A stretch of DNA of 64,000 nucleotides from SZAS-79 sp963844255. GTDB lineage: Bacteria; Pseudomonadota; Gammaproteobacteria; Burkholderiales; SG8-39. How positions within the stretch are numbered: the first letter of the stretch is position 1; each line of letters opens with the position of its first letter. The stretch spans positions 62,001-126,000 of the forward strand of contig CAWJNP010000087.1 in NCBI GenBank assembly GCA_963844255.1. The letters run 5' to 3'. Made by a program: the position numbers and the translations under genes. The notes beneath the pieces were generated by a model. The model did no database searches and had not been told where the DNA came from. It saw only the letters and a program-made list of their open reading frames with translations. Below are positions 56,618-64,000 of this stretch, piece after piece.

Positions 56618-57715
56618 ATGGCAACAGCGCAAGTCCACATACTTCCGGCGTTGAAGAACACCATCATTGTTGTCGATGACCAGTCGACCGGCCGCGCAAT
56701 ACTGGAGCAGGTCGTGAGAGGACTGGACGATCGCGTGATCGTGCAGCCGTTCGCGCGTCCCGTCGATGCCGTCGTCTGGGCCACAAAACACGTTGCGGAC
56801 CTGGTCCTCGTGGACTATTCGATGCCGGACATGGACGGCATCGAGTTCGTCCAGCGACTGCGCGCGCTGCCCGGCTATGAACATGTGCCCATGGTCATGG
56901 TGACAGTGCACGATGACCGCAAGATCCGCTACGCCGCGCTCGACGCCGGAATCACGGATTTCCTGATCAAGCCGATCGATGCGCGAGAGTGCCTTGCCCG
57001 CTGTCGCAACCTCATCACGCTGCGCCGCCAGCACCTGGCGCTCGAGGACCGCAAGCGGCTGCTCGAAGGCATGGTGGAGGACGCGACGCAGGAAATCCGC
57101 GAGCGCGAGAAGGAAACCCTGCTGCGTCTGGCGCTGGCCGGGGAATTCCGCGACGAAGAAACCGGCAACCACCTGATCCGCATGGCGCGTTATTCGCGGC
57201 TGATCGCCGATACGATCGGCCTTTCTCACGAGGAAGCCGAGACGGTCGAACTTGCGGCGCCGCTGCACGACATCGGCAAGATCGGCATTCCGGACGGGAT
57301 CCTGCTCAAGCCCGGAAGGCTGGACGAGCCCGAACTGAAGATCATGCGGCGCCATCCGGTGATCGGACACGAAATCCTCAAGGGCAGTGCCTCGAAATAT
57401 GTGCGCATGGGGGCCCTGATCGCACTCGGCCACCACGAGAAGTACGACGGGTCCGGGTATCCGAACGGACTGGTCGCGGACCATATCCCGCTGTGTGCAC
57501 GGGTGGTCGCCGTGGCCGACGTGTATGACGCCCTGACCGCGGTGCGGCCCTACAAGAAGGCCTGGCCCGTCGAGGAGGCCTATGATTATCTGCGGGCGCA
57601 GCGTGGCAGGCATTTCGACCCCGGCATGGTAGACGCGTTTCTCGGCGTCGCCGACGACGTGGCACGCATCCAGCAGGAACTCGGCGATCGCATCGCCGGG
57701 CACGAAGCGATCTGA
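56618..57715 (+). CDS. rpfG: HD-GYP response regulator RpfG-like (c-di-GMP phosphodiesterase)
   Basis: A 365-residue two-domain regulator. The receiver (15-135) has IIVVDDQSTGR, phosphorylation Asp in LVLVDYSMPDMDG and Lys in FLIKPID. The output HD-GYP domain (170-345) has the metal motifs HDIGK (about 219) and the signature HHEKYDGSGYP, so it should break down cyclic di-GMP. Domain order and length match RpfG of the DSF system. The hybrid kinase that would phosphorylate it starts five bases downstream, and a DSF synthase homologue lies 3.4 kb on. Confidence 0.9.
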   Translation: MATAQVHILPALKNTIIVVDDQSTGRAILEQVVRGLDDRVIVQPFARPVDAVVWATKHVADLVLVDYSMPDMDGIEFVQRLRALPGYEHVPMVMVTVHDDRKIRYAALDAGITDFLIKPIDARECLARCRNLITLRRQHLALEDRKRLLEGMVEDATQEIREREKETLLRLALAGEFRDEETGNHLIRMARYSRLIADTIGLSHEEAETVELAAPLHDIGKIGIPDGILLKPGRLDEPELKIMRRHPVIGHEILKGSASKYVRMGALIALGHHEKYDGSGYPNGLVADHIPLCARVVAVADVYDALTAVRPYKKAWPVEEAYDYLRAQRGRHFDPGMVDAFLGVADDVARIQQELGDRIAGHEAI

Positions 57716-57720
57716 AAGCG

Positions 57721-60249
57721 ATGCTGCGCTTCGTGAACGCCATGCGCCAGCGGTTCGCCGCGCGCCCGGATACCGAGCTCGAGCAGGCGCTGGTTCGCAT
57801 TGCAGTCGCGGTGGTGCTCGGTCTGTACATGCTCAAGGGCTGGGATCTAGGGCACGTTGGGACGCTGCAGCCGGACGTCATTGTGTTTCTCGCGTTCTTT
57901 ACAGTTTCGGCCGGAACGCTTGCCTGGGCGTTCTTTTCGTCGGGTATTTCCCACATGCGCCGCTTCATCGCGCTTGCTGCCGATATCGCGACCGTCACCT
58001 GGACCATGTGGTTTTTCGAGGAGCGCGCGCTCGCGCTGTATCTTGTCTACGTCTGGGTGACGCTGGCCAACGGTTTCCGCTTCGGACCCCGCTACCTGCT
58101 TCTGTCGCTCGGCCTGAGTGCGGCGGGTTTCTCCGCGGTGCTTGCAACAAGCCCGTACTGGAGTACGCGCTTGGGCGAGGGCGCGGGTCTGCTGCTCGGC
58201 CTGGTGGTTCTCAGCCTGTATGTGCTCTCGCTGGTGAACCGGATGTTCGACGCCCTCTCCCGTGCCGAGGCCGCAAACCAGGCCAAGCGCAGGTTCATCT
58301 CCGTGGTCAGCCACGAGATGCGCACGCCGCTGAACGCGATCATCGGGATGGCGGACCTGCTGCGCGATACGAAGCTTTCGCGCGAGCAGGCCGACATGCT
58401 GCAGACCCTGCGCGGTTCCTCGCAGATCATGCTGGGCCTGGTCGAGGAGGTGCTGGATTTCTCCAAGATAGAGGCCGGCAAGCTGACGCTCGAGCGGGCC
58501 GCGTTCGACCTGCACGCGCTGGTGAACAGCACCTCGAGGATCGTCGCGTCGCAGGCCGCCGCCAAGCGCGTGCAGTTCGTGGTCTCGATCATGCCCGAGG
58601 TGCCGCCTGCGCTGCTGGGTGACCCCCACCATCTGCGGCAGATCCTGATCAACCTGGCGAGCAATGCGGTCAAGTTCACCGAGCAGGGGAGCGTCACCCT
58701 GCACGTGTCGGCCGAGGAGGAGACCGGGCCTCTGGTGCGGCTGAAATTCTCGATTCGCGATACCGGAATCGGGATTGCCCCGGAGGCGCAGAAACGGATC
58801 TTCGAGAGTTTCGCTCAGGCCGACCAGACGACGACACGGCGCTTCGGAGGAACGGGGCTGGGGACGACGATCGCCCGCCAGCTGGTCGAACTCATGGGCG
58901 GCCGGATCGGCCTCGAGAGCGCGGTCGGCCTGGGAAGCACGTTCTGGTTCGAGGTTTCGCTGGAAAAGCAGGTCGAACAGCCCGGCGTGAGCAGCGGGGA
59001 GCTCGCCGGTTCCCGCATCCTGCTCGTCGGCTTTCCGCGCGCGGAACTGGCGTCCATGTCCGAGGCGCTCGCGTCCTGGGGCGCGCTGGGAATACCAGTC
59101 GCCAGCGTCGAGGAGGGCACGCAGCGCCTCGCCGCGGAAATCAGCCTCGCAAAGCCTTATCACAGCGCCCTGCTCTACGCCGCGAGCGGGTCGGATGGCG
59201 TGCAGGCCGCGCAACGTTTCCTGCGGACCGCGCCGAGTCCGGCGCCACCGGCCATCCTGTGCGCCCCGCGCGAGCAGCAGGTCCAGCGCTTCGCTGCGCT
59301 CTCGGCGGGCTATTCCGCGGTGCTCGAGCTGCCCTTCGAAAAGCGCCAGCTGTTCAACGTTCTGCATTCGGTCGCGGCTGTCGACGAGGTGCGCGACGGC
59401 GTGGTCAGGCTGGAAGACTACGCGCGGCGCGGCTCGAACGCGCGCAAGTGCCGCGTGCTGGCCGCGGATGACAACCCCACCAACCGGGAAGTGATCGGAA
59501 AGATCCTGGAGCGCGGCGGGCACTCGGTGACGCTGGTATGCGACGGCGACGAAGTTCTGGAGGCGATGGAGCGCGCGAAGTACGACATCGTGCTGCTTGA
59601 CCGCAACATGGCCCGCATGGGCGGCGTCGAGGCGCTGCAGGTGATTCGTCTGGCGGGCCGCGGACTGGATCGGGTTCCGGTGATCGTGCTTTCGGCGGAC
59701 GTCACCCCCGATGCCCGACAGGAATGCATGGATGCGGGGGCGGACGCCTTCCTGCCCAAGCCGATCGAGGCCATCCGGCTGCTCGAGGGAATCCAGGAGC
59801 TGGTGGGCAAGGCGGGCGGCGGGTCGCTGGCTGGTTCCGATGTGACAGCCGCGTTCGGACACGCGCCGGTACCGGCGCCGTTCGGCCAGATGGCAGTGGT
59901 CAATCCGGAAACGCTTGCGCAGCTCGAGGCCCTCGGGTCGCCGGGATTTCTCGAGAGGCTGATCGATGTCTTCGTGGCCGACAACGTGGTGCTTCTGCAG
60001 AAGGTGCAGGACTCAATCGCGGCGCGCAATTTCACCGAATTTCGCAACCACCTCCACGCCATGAAGGGTTCGGCTGCAAGCATGGGTGCCGAGCGCCTTA
60101 CGCGCATCTGCAACGATCAGGGCAAGCATTCGGACGCCGAATTGCGGCTCAAGTCGGCGCAGCTGGCGAAGTCCCTGGAGCAGGAGCTTTCCGCCGCACG
60201 CGAGGCCCTGCAGCGACACCTGAACGAAAAGCGCCAGTCGGCAAGCTGA
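57721..60249 (+). CDS. rpfC: Hybrid sensor histidine kinase RpfC-like (DSF sensor)
   Basis: An 842-residue kinase. The N-terminal membrane part (about 25-180) has around five helices, including VVLGLYMLKGWDLG and GLLLGLVVLSLYVLSLV, the RpfC-type input. HisKA has SHEMRTPLNAIIGMAD (His198). The HATPase domain has ILINLASNAVKFT and GGTGLGTTIARQL. A first receiver-like region (430-560) lacks the phosphoacceptor Asp. The second (about 578-695) has AADDNPTNREV and Asp627 in VLLDRNMARMGG. The end is an HPt domain (His779 in LHAMKGSAAS). Same domain order as Xanthomonas RpfC, apart from the extra degenerate receiver. Confidence 0.88.
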   Translation: MLRFVNAMRQRFAARPDTELEQALVRIAVAVVLGLYMLKGWDLGHVGTLQPDVIVFLAFFTVSAGTLAWAFFSSGISHMRRFIALAADIATVTWTMWFFEERALALYLVYVWVTLANGFRFGPRYLLLSLGLSAAGFSAVLATSPYWSTRLGEGAGLLLGLVVLSLYVLSLVNRMFDALSRAEAANQAKRRFISVVSHEMRTPLNAIIGMADLLRDTKLSREQADMLQTLRGSSQIMLGLVEEVLDFSKIEAGKLTLERAAFDLHALVNSTSRIVASQAAAKRVQFVVSIMPEVPPALLGDPHHLRQILINLASNAVKFTEQGSVTLHVSAEEETGPLVRLKFSIRDTGIGIAPEAQKRIFESFAQADQTTTRRFGGTGLGTTIARQLVELMGGRIGLESAVGLGSTFWFEVSLEKQVEQPGVSSGELAGSRILLVGFPRAELASMSEALASWGALGIPVASVEEGTQRLAAEISLAKPYHSALLYAASGSDGVQAAQRFLRTAPSPAPPAILCAPREQQVQRFAALSAGYSAVLELPFEKRQLFNVLHSVAAVDEVRDGVVRLEDYARRGSNARKCRVLAADDNPTNREVIGKILERGGHSVTLVCDGDEVLEAMERAKYDIVLLDRNMARMGGVEALQVIRLAGRGLDRVPVIVLSADVTPDARQECMDAGADAFLPKPIEAIRLLEGIQELVGKAGGGSLAGSDVTAAFGHAPVPAPFGQMAVVNPETLAQLEALGSPGFLERLIDVFVADNVVLLQKVQDSIAARNFTEFRNHLHAMKGSAASMGAERLTRICNDQGKHSDAELRLKSAQLAKSLEQELSAAREALQRHLNEKRQSAS

Positions 60250-60355
60250 AAGTCGGCCGATTGCGGCGCGGGCCGGGTTGTGGCGGCGTCCCCGGGATAG
60301 AATGCCCGAGGATGATGCTTCCGCCACCCAACCCCCTACCCAGGGAGTCCCGCTC

Positions 60356-61033
60356 ATGTCGTTTTTCATAGCGCTGATCGAAGCCACCGACGCCAGCCGT
60401 CGCGAACTCGAATCCGAGCCCAAGATCCACTCGATGATTCACCACGGCCTGAGCCTGGCCGAATACCGCGCATTTCTGCACGACCTTTACCACATCGTCT
60501 GGCATTTCTGCCCGATCATGTCCGCGGCGGCGTCGCGCTGCGACGACCGGTTCCGCTCGGTGCGTTACGAGCTCTACGAGCGGATCGAAGAGGAAAAGGG
60601 ACACGAGGAGTGGGTGCTCGACGACATCCGTGCCGTCGGCGGGGATCTGGACGCCGCGCATGCGCGTCCGCCCAGCGCTCCGGTCCAGAGCGTGATCGCG
60701 TTCAACTACTGGAGCGCCGAGCGCCAGCATCCCTGCTCGGTGCTGGGGATGCTCTACCAGCTGGAAGTCATCTCGTCGGTCTACGGCGGGCGGGTCGCGG
60801 GAGCGATCGCGAAAGCCATCGGCCGGGAAGTGGATGCCGGTGGATTTCGCTTCCTCACGTCGCACGCGTCGATGGACCAGGACCACATGGCCAAGCTCAA
60901 CAAGCTCGTCAAGACGATCGACGACCCGGGAGCACAGGCCGCGATCGTCAATTCGACGCGCGTGAATTTCCATCAGTTCGGGCAGATGTTCGGCAAGGGC
61001 GGGTTTGCCGCCAACATGCCTGACGCGGCATAG
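60356..61033 (+). CDS. Haem-oxygenase-fold iron-containing redox enzyme-like protein
   Basis: A 225-residue all-helical protein of the TenA/haem-oxygenase superfamily. Seen: IHHGLSLAEYRAFLHDLYHIV, WHFCPIMSAAASRC, IEEEKGHEEWVLDDIRAVGG and SHASMDQDHMAKL. The Glu-x-x-x-His and Asp-x-Asp-His motifs are possible ligands of a diiron centre, as in the iron-containing redox enzymes acting on fatty acids or amino acids. GGGAG precedes ATG 60356. It lies between RpfC and the convergent RpfF-like synthase. A role in modifying the fatty-acid signal is a tempting inference. Confidence 0.7.
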   Translation: MSFFIALIEATDASRRELESEPKIHSMIHHGLSLAEYRAFLHDLYHIVWHFCPIMSAAASRCDDRFRSVRYELYERIEEEKGHEEWVLDDIRAVGGDLDAAHARPPSAPVQSVIAFNYWSAERQHPCSVLGMLYQLEVISSVYGGRVAGAIAKAIGREVDAGGFRFLTSHASMDQDHMAKLNKLVKTIDDPGAQAAIVNSTRVNFHQFGQMFGKGGFAANMPDAA

Positions 61034-61069
61034 CCGCCGTCAAGCGCATCGCCGGCGCGTACCCTCCGC

Positions 61070-62008
61070 TTATTCGTTGGCGGCGCGCGCCTCCAGCGTG
61101 ATGTCGCTGACATCGCCCTGTTCCATCCTGCGCATCTGCGCGCTGACGATCATGCCCATCTTGCGCAGGTCCCGGTCATCGAGGCGCAGCGCGCAATCGA
61201 CCCAGGTGTCCGCGATCCCGTCCAGTTCCTCGCGCGTGATCGGGAACACATGCTGGCGTGCGCGCAGGATGCCCTGCATCCCGTTGCGGCGCCGCGCCTG
61301 TTTCGAGATCCAGTCGTGCACCGCGCCCTCGCCGCCGCCATCGGGCGCGACCACATCGACCAGTCCCATCGCATGCAGCGTCCTTGCAGGCAGCACCTTG
61401 CCCGAGAGGATCAGATCCTCGGCCGCGCGCATGCCGATGCGCCGCGCCAGCAGGCTGTAGGCCCCCATTCCTGGGAACAGGTTGAACAGTATTTCCGGCA
61501 GGCCCATCTGTGCCGATTCCTCGGCGATGATCACGTCAGAAGACAGTGCCGTCTCGAACCCGCCCCCCAGTGCGTCGCCCTGCACCAGCGAGATCGTCGT
61601 CAGCGTCGGGCTGTCGTAGTTGCGGATGCGCGCATGGACGTTATCGATGCACAGCCGGGCGTAATGGGCCAGGGCCTCGCGATCACGCGCCTTGATGAGA
61701 AGCAGGAACAGGGCGAGATCGCCGCCGAGCCCGAAGACCCTGGGAACCCGCGATGCCGCGACGTAATAGTTCACGCTGCGCATGTCGCCTTCCCAGTCGA
61801 TGCGCCCGTTGTTTGTCCTGAGTGCCGTGTCGTGCTGATTGATGTCGTTCAGCAGGCCAAGGTTGAAGCAGGGGGTTCCCTGCGGGTTCATCAGCCCCCA
61901 CAAAACACCGTCTGTCGGTTCGAACTCGAAATCGAGCTGCCGGAATTTCTTGCCACAAGCCGATCGCAACCCGGAATCGAGAAATTTTACTTCGTGCATG
62001 TTGCTCAT
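61070..62008 (-). CDS. rpfF: RpfF-like DSF synthase (crotonase family)
   Basis: A 312-residue crotonase-fold enzyme matching RpfF, which releases and dehydrates 3-hydroxyacyl-ACP to give cis-2-unsaturated fatty-acid signals (DSF). FGLGGDLALFLLLIKARDRE, TTISLVQGDALGGGFETALS and MGLPEILFNLFPGMGAYSLL are signatures. The catalytic pair is Glu152 and Glu172, with the 20-residue spacing of Glu141/Glu161 in the Xanthomonas enzyme. It is convergent with the haem-oxygenase-fold gene and has its own promoter. Confidence 0.9.
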   Translation of the reverse strand: MSNMHEVKFLDSGLRSACGKKFRQLDFEFEPTDGVLWGLMNPQGTPCFNLGLLNDINQHDTALRTNNGRIDWEGDMRSVNYYVAASRVPRVFGLGGDLALFLLLIKARDREALAHYARLCIDNVHARIRNYDSPTLTTISLVQGDALGGGFETALSSDVIIAEESAQMGLPEILFNLFPGMGAYSLLARRIGMRAAEDLILSGKVLPARTLHAMGLVDVVAPDGGGEGAVHDWISKQARRRNGMQGILRARQHVFPITREELDGIADTWVDCALRLDDRDLRKMGMIVSAQMRRMEQGDVSDITLEARAANE

Positions 62009-62027
62009 GTTTCACTCCCTTCGATTG

Positions 62028-62043
62028 AGCCCCTGCGGGGGCT
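62028..62043 (-). other. Stem-loop in the rpfF leader
   Basis: AGCCCC-TGCG-GGGGCT forms a perfect six-base-pair hairpin about 20 bases before the rpfF start, next to the ribosome site. It could affect translation or mRNA stability of rpfF. Confidence 0.4.
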
Positions 62044-62100
62044 ATTGCCGTGGTCCGGTTCTTCAGGAAATCCTTGAGGATTCGGACGCTTCCGAAAACA

Positions 62101-62129
62101 ATTAGACGCGGCTTCAAAGGGTTGCGCAA
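62101..62129 (-). promoter_or_regulatory. Probable rpfF promoter
   Basis: On the minus strand TTGCGC (62124-62129) and TCTAAT (62101-62106) are 17 bases apart, giving a leader of about 85 bases. TCGGAAGCGTCCGA just downstream is a short palindrome that could be an operator. Confidence 0.45.
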
Positions 62130-62219
62130 TGACAGATTCTTACAAATCGAGGCGCGGCGGGGCCGCATGTTGCGCGGCAACGACGCGGCAGGACAGCGGG
62201 GTAAATCGGCGAAAAGGTG

Positions 62220-63647
62220 TCAGGCCGCCGCGGCAGCTTCGGCCAGCCTCAGGTGGGCGCCCTGGGCCAGCAGCGCACGCTGCAACTCGCCGATGTCGAT
62301 GGCGCGCGGCGGCAGGCCGCGGTTCGCGGCAATGGCCGCTGCGGTGCCAGCGGCCTGGCCGGTGAGCCAGCACTGGGGAATTTCGCGCAGGAAGGAGTGC
62401 GATGTTGCGTCGCACGCAATATGCCGGCCGCAGGCCAGCACGCCGTCGAGCGATTCCGGCACGAGGCTGCCGTACGGGATCGAGATATTCGGGAATTTGG
62501 GCGAAAGGCAGGGCGAAACGCCGATTTCGTCGGCGTGGACCAGCCCCGTGGGCCACTGCGCGCGCGCGACGCGCGAAACGCCGGCGAGCCGGCGCGCATG
62601 GCGCACCCCCAGCTGTGGCGCGCCGTAAAGCAGATACGCGTTCTCGAAGCCCGGCGCGTGGTTGCGATAGAACGCCAGGTGCTGCGCCATGAGTTGGCGC
62701 GAGCGGATTTCCACCGTGGTCAGGTCATCGACGTCCAGCGCCGAGTAACCCGACTGTCGGGGGCCCATGTAAAGCGCGATGTCGTTGCGCCAGGAAACGA
62801 AGGGTTTTTCGAAGAAGCGCAGTTCTTCGCGCCCGCGCTGCATGAACTGCGCAAACTGCTCAGGCTGGCCGGCCTTGAAATCGATCCAGCGTTCCATGTC
62901 CACGCCGCCGAACAGCCACGAGGTGTTCATGCAGTGGTGGATGTCGGACTCCTCAATGTCGGTCTCGCAACGCGCGCCGGCCGCCGCGTGAAGGTCGCCG
63001 TCGCCCGTGGCGTCGACCACCACCTTCGCACGGACCGCCTGTCGTCCGGACTTGCTCTCGAAAATCGCGCCGCAGACCCGGCCTTCCTCGACCAGCGGGG
63101 CGGCGATCCACGCATGGTGGACCAGATGCACCTTGCGCTCGAGCAGCAGTTCCTGGGACAGGAGCTTGAGCCGCTCGGGATCGAGCGTCGGCGACCAGGT
63201 CACCACGCCGTGGAATGCACTCGTTCGCTGGGACCAGTAGGCTGCGCGGTCTGCATCGCGCGAACCCCATTCGCTCCGGTCCGGGCCGGCAACTGCGCCC
63301 GCAGGCAGGCGCGAAAACACCTCTTCGGCGAATCCGCGGATGACGAGGCGGCCCTCCCAGTCCGTCATCCGGTCGATCCAGATCACCAGGCCGCCGGTCG
63401 ACAGTCCGCCCAGGTGGTTGTATCGCTCGAGCAGCACCACGTCGGCACCCATGCGCGCGGCCGCAGCGGCTGCCGCGGTACCGGACGGTCCGCCGCCGGC
63501 GACGAGCACGTCGCATTCACGGTAGACCGGTGTCTCGCGCGCCGCTTCGCGCACGCTGCCCAGATTCAACCGCGCGCGCGCGCCGCCTTCCCTGCCCCGG
63601 AACATCTCGGACACGAAAAACTGCTCGTCGGGATTCTTCTCGGCCAT
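62220..63647 (-). CDS. FAD-dependent oxidoreductase (FAD_oxidored family)
   Basis: A 475-residue flavoprotein. FAD motif DVLVAGGGPSGTAAAAAAAR (about 46-65), YNHLGGLSTGGLV, and a second contact AKVVVDATGDGDLHAAAG. The C-terminal segment CGRHIACDATSHSFLR and QAAGTAAAIAANRG is typical of the FAD-dependent oxidoreductases often annotated as glucose-inhibited-like or fumarate-reductase-like. The reaction is not known. GGAG precedes ATG 63647. It is transcribed towards rpfF on the same strand, with about 210 bases between. Confidence 0.85.
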   Translation of the reverse strand: MAEKNPDEQFFVSEMFRGREGGARARLNLGSVREAARETPVYRECDVLVAGGGPSGTAAAAAAARMGADVVLLERYNHLGGLSTGGLVIWIDRMTDWEGRLVIRGFAEEVFSRLPAGAVAGPDRSEWGSRDADRAAYWSQRTSAFHGVVTWSPTLDPERLKLLSQELLLERKVHLVHHAWIAAPLVEEGRVCGAIFESKSGRQAVRAKVVVDATGDGDLHAAAGARCETDIEESDIHHCMNTSWLFGGVDMERWIDFKAGQPEQFAQFMQRGREELRFFEKPFVSWRNDIALYMGPRQSGYSALDVDDLTTVEIRSRQLMAQHLAFYRNHAPGFENAYLLYGAPQLGVRHARRLAGVSRVARAQWPTGLVHADEIGVSPCLSPKFPNISIPYGSLVPESLDGVLACGRHIACDATSHSFLREIPQCWLTGQAAGTAAAIAANRGLPPRAIDIGELQRALLAQGAHLRLAEAAAAA

Positions 63648-63786
63648 GCTGTTCTCCGTGGGGTTGATGGAGGTTGCGGCCATTGTAGTGCAGCCTCGTC
63701 GTCCGGCACCGTGGTGCAGCCGGCTTGCGCGGATGCCGCCAAACCGGGAACATCCGCGTCTTTGCCCGACCCATCGCAGGAAACTC

Positions 63787-64000
63787 ATGATCCATACAAG
63801 TTACGCGCGTCGCGGCATTGCCGTGGCCTCGCATTCGCTGGCGGCACAGTCGGCAGCCGCCGTGCTGCGTGAGGGCGGCAACGCCATCGAGGCGATGGTT
63901 TCGGCGGCGGCCACCATTGCAGTGGTCTATCCGCACATGACCGGCATCGGCGGCGATGCGTTCTGGCTCATTTCGCTGCCTGGGGAGAAGCCCGTCGCCA
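63787..64000 (+). CDS. Gamma-glutamyltransferase family protein, N-terminal fragment
   Basis: The first 71 codons are present; the gene runs off the right edge. The sequence RGIAVASHSLAAQSAAAVLR then GGNAIEAMVSAAATIAVVYP and MTGIGGDAFWLIS is the conserved start of Ntn-hydrolase gamma-glutamyltransferases (the large subunit before autocleavage). The nucleophile Thr would be outside the window. AGGA lies upstream of the ATG. Confidence 0.85.
   Translation, partial: MIHTSYARRGIAVASHSLAAQSAAAVLREGGNAIEAMVSAAATIAVVYPHMTGIGGDAFWLISLPGEKPVA

Overview
The window is about 64 kb of GC-rich (roughly two thirds G+C by eye), densely coded DNA, most like a betaproteobacterial chromosome segment. It carries the queA-tgt-yajC-secD-secF cluster, parE and parC, fused MnmC, MnmA, PurB, NnrU, a CorA transporter, DUF2889, DUF4124 and DUF2076 proteins, many small-molecule catabolic enzymes and a remnant of a tripartite tricarboxylate receptor (Bug/TctC) gene. 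No phage or complete insertion sequence was seen.

Layout. 1-4.2 kb: IclR regulator fragment, MnmC, DUF4124 protein and a CoA-acylating (methyl)malonate-semialdehyde dehydrogenase. 4.3-11.0 kb: an accessory catabolic cluster (RraA-like aldolase, SMP-30 lactonase, two 2-hydroxyacid dehydrogenases, an enolase-superfamily enzyme, a TauD/TfdA dioxygenase, an HpcH/HpaI aldolase). Copies of one repeat lie at both its ends. 11.1-18.9 kb: exported intradiol dioxygenase, parE, an 85-residue unknown, parC, a GGDEF protein, NnrU and a cysteine-free glutaredoxin-fold protein. 18.9-25.2 kb: an accessory island with an HD hydrolase, two nucleotidyltransferase/HEPN pairs and, between them, a lower-GC cassette with an unknown 126-residue protein and a PD-(D/E)XK nuclease/DUF2075 helicase fusion. 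Diverged direct repeats lie at the cassette start and the island end. 25.2-30.6 kb: TonB-like and ankyrin proteins, SDR, response regulator, M81 peptidase, XRE regulator. 30.7-38.4 kb: Hsp20 and Lon, DUF2076, RidA, DUF2889, a [2Fe-2S] reductase, a carboxymuconolactone decarboxylase-like protein and an omega-amino acid:pyruvate aminotransferase. 38.4-50.3 kb: CorA, a MacAB-type exporter, an aminotransferase, Nudix-MnmA, GST, PurB and a membrane-anchored spermidine-synthase-like protein. 50.3-55.8 kb: the tRNA-modification/Sec operon on the minus strand. 55.8-64 kb: tRNA-Leu, a Sel1 lipoprotein, a DSF quorum-sensing set (RpfG, RpfC, a haem-oxygenase-fold protein, RpfF), an FAD oxidoreductase and the start of a gamma-glutamyltransferase.

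How parts fit. MnmA and MnmC act in making mnm5s2U in tRNA; QueA and Tgt make queuosine. The aminotransferase at 37.1 kb and the dehydrogenase at 2.7 kb could together take beta-alanine to acetyl-CoA. RpfF would make a diffusible fatty-acid signal, RpfC sense it, and RpfG degrade cyclic di-GMP in response. The GGDEF protein at 16.7 kb would make that messenger.

Caution on sequence quality. At least six genes outside 50-55 kb or at its edge carry one apparent single-base indel each or an odd start. secF, secD and tgt (50.6-54.6 kb) carry more than twenty, nearly all +1 insertions. Because these are core genes with intact flanking protein sequence, I treat them as consensus errors rather than decay and give whole-gene coordinates.
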